A stretch of DNA of 64,000 nucleotides from Ignelater luminosus. Lineage: Eukaryota; Arthropoda; Insecta; Coleoptera; Elateridae. The notes under the pieces were generated by a model that ran no database searches, was not told the origin of the DNA, and worked only from the letters and a program-made list of their open reading frames with translations. The DNA lies in the NCBI GenBank assembly GCA_011009095.1, contig VTPC01004733.1:48316-112315 (forward strand), read 5' to 3'. Shown here one piece after another: positions 60,960-64,000 of this stretch (position 1 is the first letter of the stretch; the number at the start of each line of letters is the position of its first letter). The position numbers were made by a program, and so were the translations under genes.

Positions 60960-62039
60960 ATGAACCATTGTTTTACATACATATCTAAAAGTAAAAGGAG
61001 GTCGGAATATTCTAAAGACGATCTTGAAGCAGCTGTAAACTATATAAAAAATGAGCTGATAACATGCTGTCGAGCTAGTATCATATACAAAATACCAAAA
61101 AGTACGACTTCTGACCACGTAAAAGGAAGAAGAAGTGGTAGTGGAAAAGCAGACTTTACTGCTGACGTTGAGAAACCTTTTGTGGGCTGCATTCGTTGTT
61201 TGGAGAAATTGGATTTCGGTCTAACTAGAGAAGGGGTGTTACAAATAGTTACTGAATATGTCCCAGTTAATAAAATAAAAACTCAGTTTAGAAACGGAAC
61301 TCAGGTGAAGACTCTTTCAATAAAAATCCACCAAAATGTCGAATATGCAAGAAAAAAAAATGTTGATCGATTTTTAATGTATCGGTATTTTGATTTACTC
61401 GAAAACACAATCAAAGAGTTGAAGTGAGAGAACAAACCATCTTAAATATGGAAAATGGACAAACTCAGATCCTTGCAAAACAAAAATTGTACCACAAGTG
61501 GGCCAGGAAAGCAAAATACTACTATTCTAATAATGTAACTCTAGGGCAAGTGGAGAAAAACATTCATTAAACGTTTGTCTGCAGATCTACCAGTCCTAGT
61601 GATTTACGATGGCCATGCTACACATGTGAGTGTCGAAGTTATTAAAATTGCGATTGAGAACCAAATAACAATCCTGAAACTTCCGCCACATACCAACCAT
61701 CTTTTGCAACCGTTAGATTTAAGTGTTTTTAAATCCCTTAAAACTCGGTGGGATGCTAAACTGGTAGAATGGCAGCGAAGAAATGTAGGTGTAAAGATAC
61801 CCAAAAGTGTGTTTTCTAAACTCATCGAGGAAATATGGAACAAAACAAGTCTTGATATTTTGATAAGTGGGTTTGTGAAAGCTGGCATTTGTCCGTTGAA
61901 CAGAAATGTGTCAGAAGAATCATTTGACCCAGTAGCACTCGGGAAGTGGAAGTTCTTACAGAACCAGAAAAAGTGTAATGAACTGACAAGTTCCACATTC
62001 ATAGGACCTCAGAGAGATTATTCAACATTTTCAGTCTAG
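60960..62039 (+). pseudogene. Broken pogo/Tigger-like transposase
   Basis: First frame (60960-61427): a psq/CENP-B-type helix-turn-helix, SEYSKDDLEAAVNYIKNEL then YKIPKSTTSDHVKG, followed by LDFGLTREGVLQIVTEYV. Second frame (61575-62039): C-terminal DDE half, LPVLVIYDGHATHVSVEVI (catalytic Asp), LKLPPHTNHLLQPLDLSVF and AGICPLNRN. Between them the first catalytic Asp block of about 150 residues is missing and stops occur, so it has an internal deletion and cannot act. I found no terminal repeats. Confidence 0.8.
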
Positions 62040-62282
62040 AGCTGGATCTCGGAAAGGGGCCACTTTTTCGAACATATTGTCTTGGAAGTAGTGTTGCTCG
62101 CTTCTTTCGCCTCGAAGCGGAACTTATAATTATTAGAATCGCCATCATTCTGACCCCCATCGCTGCGTGGAAGACAGCTAGTTTGCAGTGTTTTCAATAA
62201 AACGTATATGAAGTTGTTCATGCTAGTAAAAGGTTGGATCATCACAGCTATCTAAAGGTTACCTGTTTAAACACCTAATATA

Positions 62283-63587
62283 AAGGGTTTTCCAATAAGA
62301 GGTGTTATTTCGATATTCAAAGAAAAGTGCCATTTTTTAATATAAATGATCGGATGTTTATTTCATTATAAAGAGGAAGGTATGCCGTTAATAGTGGAAA
62401 ATAACATCAGGCAAATGACCACCACGACCACGCTTACAGGACAATATCCTTTTCATGAAATTTTCCATAACCAAATCGCAAAGTGGCTGCCCTATGTCCT
62501 CGATAGCCTCACGAATTCCATCTTTGAGGTCTTGAATCGACGCTGGGCTGTTGGCGTAGACCTTCTCTTTCACGTGGCCCCAAAGAAAGAAGTCGCAAGG
62601 TGTTAAATCACAAGATCTCGGTGGCCAGTTGTGATCACCTCTTCGAGAGATAACACGGTCCGGAGACTTTTTCCGTAAAAGATCAATGGTTTCGTTGCTT
62701 GTGTGGCACGTAGCGCCGTCTTGTTGAAAGTAAACGTTGTCCAGATCGATACCATCCAATTCCGGCCATAAAAGATCGTTAATCATCTCTCGATAGCGCA
62801 ATCCAGTCACCGTAACTGTTGCTCCAGCCTCATTTTCGAAAAAGTAAGGTCCAATGACTCCGCCGGACCATAAACCGCACCAAACAGTCACACGTTGAGG
62901 ATAGAGAGACTTTTCAACAATAACTCTTGGATTTTCTGAGCCCCAGATCCGACAATTTTGCTTGTTGACGAAGCCACCGAGGTGGAAATGGGCCTCATCA
63001 CTCAAGATGATTTTTCGATGGAATTCTGGATCATTTTCATGCATTTCGACGACCCAATCAGCAAAGACACGACGTTGTTGATGATCGGCCGGCTTGAGTT
63101 CTTGTGTTAACTGGACTTTATAAGCCTTAAGACCCAAATCTTTATGCAAAATACGGTGTAATGACGTTTGTGGAATGGCTAATTCCAAAGAACGACGAGG
63201 AATGGACAAACCTGGGTTTTCTTTAACACTTTCGGCTACAACAGCAATATTCTCGGCTGTTCTTGAGCGACGTGCACGGGTTTTATTCTTCACATCACTA
63301 ACTTGTCCCAAGAGCTCGAATTTTTTCACCAATTTCTGTATTGTGGTCCGACAAGGTGCTTCACGGTGACCCAAAAATGTTCGAGTTTTACGAACCGTCT
63401 CTGCCAAATTTTCACCATTTTTATAGTGAATTTTAATAATTTCAATGCGTTGTTGAAGCGTGTATCGTTCCATATTTATTAATGGCGTAGTTTCTACTTG
63501 TCAAATGTCAAAAAATGATAGCTTCAAAAGTGACATCTACCGAAATAGCGGGCTATTCAAAATAACACCTCTTATTGGAAAACCCTT
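62283..63587 (-). mobile_element. Complete mariner-type element (1305 bp)
   Basis: Perfect 28-bp terminal inverted repeats, AAGGGTTTTCCAATAAGAGG continuing GTGTTATTT, at 62283-62310 and 63560-63587. A TA target duplication lies at 62281-62282 and 63588-63589. It holds one uninterrupted transposase gene. Identical ends and an intact frame indicate a recent insertion compared with all other elements in the window. Confidence 0.92.
62388..63473 (-). CDS. Mariner-superfamily transposase (361 aa, apparently intact)
   Basis: Cut-and-paste transposase. The N-terminal half (about 1-130) has paired helix-turn-helix DNA-binding motifs: YTLQQRIEIIKIHYKNGENL, and IPQTSLHRILHKDLGL around 100-115. The catalytic half has ILSDEAHFHL (D159), VYFQQDGATCHTS (D252) and PPRSCDLTPCDFFLWGHVK. 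By analogy with Mos1 'SPDLAPSD', the third Asp is the last one (D294), 41 residues after D252. This would be a DD41D (rosa-like) mariner; if the earlier D289 were catalytic it would be DD36D. Length is normal for the superfamily, and ATG to stop is free of breaks. Confidence 0.92.
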   Translation of the reverse strand: MERYTLQQRIEIIKIHYKNGENLAETVRKTRTFLGHREAPCRTTIQKLVKKFELLGQVSDVKNKTRARRSRTAENIAVVAESVKENPGLSIPRRSLELAIPQTSLHRILHKDLGLKAYKVQLTQELKPADHQQRRVFADWVVEMHENDPEFHRKIILSDEAHFHLGGFVNKQNCRIWGSENPRVIVEKSLYPQRVTVWCGLWSGGVIGPYFFENEAGATVTVTGLRYREMINDLLWPELDGIDLDNVYFQQDGATCHTSNETIDLLRKKSPDRVISRRGDHNWPPRSCDLTPCDFFLWGHVKEKVYANSPASIQDLKDGIREAIEDIGQPLCDLVMENFMKRILSCKRGRGGHLPDVIFHY

Positions 63588-63589
63588 TA

Positions 63590-64000
63590 GCAGTGTTTAC
63601 GTTCGTTTGGCCTAAATAAACGAAGTGTATTTAAAATTTGTCAAGTGGAAAATAATGAGATTTTCTTTTGTATTAGTGTAAACGTATAACGACCATTTTT
63701 ATCATAATTGTTGTGGTTTTGTGTTCAATCTAGTTTATCATTTATCATAACGAACTCTGAGTTTATAATTCAGTAAAGTTTTATTTTAATCGTAACCATT
63801 TTGTTTTTGCTTTTGATCTTGTATGTATGAACAAATTTATCGTCGAGTTTAGTTAGTTAAACGAAATCAGATATCTTAACGATTGTATTGTTCGTTCACT
63901 GAAATGTTATTATATGCGGTCGTAAGCTATTTGTGGGACATTTGACAAAATCCACGCAGTTTGCTTGAATTTGGGGATTCCCCTCGAGCGTCGCTGGACA
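63590..64000. other. Window end, no feature recognised
   Basis: AT-rich sequence past the mariner element with no open frame of note. Confidence 0.5.

Overview
The window looks like an insect (at least arthropod) nuclear genome. It is strongly AT-rich, has spliced genes with kilobase introns, and carries many decayed elements of animal type (Tc1/mariner, pogo, hAT, Crypton, copia, non-LTR). There is one 10-bp run of n at 7641-7650. No bacterial operon, rRNA gene or CRISPR array is visible. I could not run searches; all homology statements are by eye from translated motifs.

The only clear host gene is one very long minus-strand gene, 57303 down to 13708 (43.6 kb). I could assemble it exon by exon. 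Seventeen exons join in frame to a 1667-residue protein: signal peptide, fifteen consecutive thioredoxin-fold domains, one membrane span and a 15-residue tail. It is a protein disulfide isomerase / calsequestrin-like secretory-pathway protein. All introns but one are phase 1 and fall at two fixed places in the repeat: just before the CxxC site and just after the 'YxG' strand. Six domains keep CxxC, two have spaced variants, and seven have lost it. Between exons 11 and 13 sit three further exons in matching phase (25478-24415). They give an alternative end: a poly-aspartate segment, then a Lys/Pro/Ala-rich tail. This would be a shorter, soluble, calsequestrin-like isoform of 1164 residues. A further candidate exon (15514-15324) carries its own CxxC.

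The rest is mobile-element debris and AT-rich intron or intergenic DNA. From left to right: a non-LTR fragment (about 3.7-4.5 kb); a decayed Ty1/copia element on the minus strand (4.6-6.9 kb) with a small hAT-type MITE nested in its integrase; a foldback element and possible pogo-type relic (7.5-8.3 kb); a TA-flanked MITE (8986-9671) beside a hAT transposase relic; a foldback at 12.0-12.3 kb; a TA-flanked element with long inverted repeats and a PIN/FEN1-like coding relic (17256-18928); a LINE 3' fragment (32.6-33.2 kb); a diverged minisatellite (34.0-34.9 kb) next to a dead Tc1-type transposase; an inverted pair of tRNA-Arg(UCU)-like sequences (46 kb); a long-TIR foldback (47.4-47.9 kb); mariner, Tc1 and Crypton relics inside intron 1 (48-54 kb); a broken pogo-like transposase (60.9-62.0 kb); and a complete, uninterrupted mariner-type element (62283-63587) with perfect 28-bp terminal repeats.
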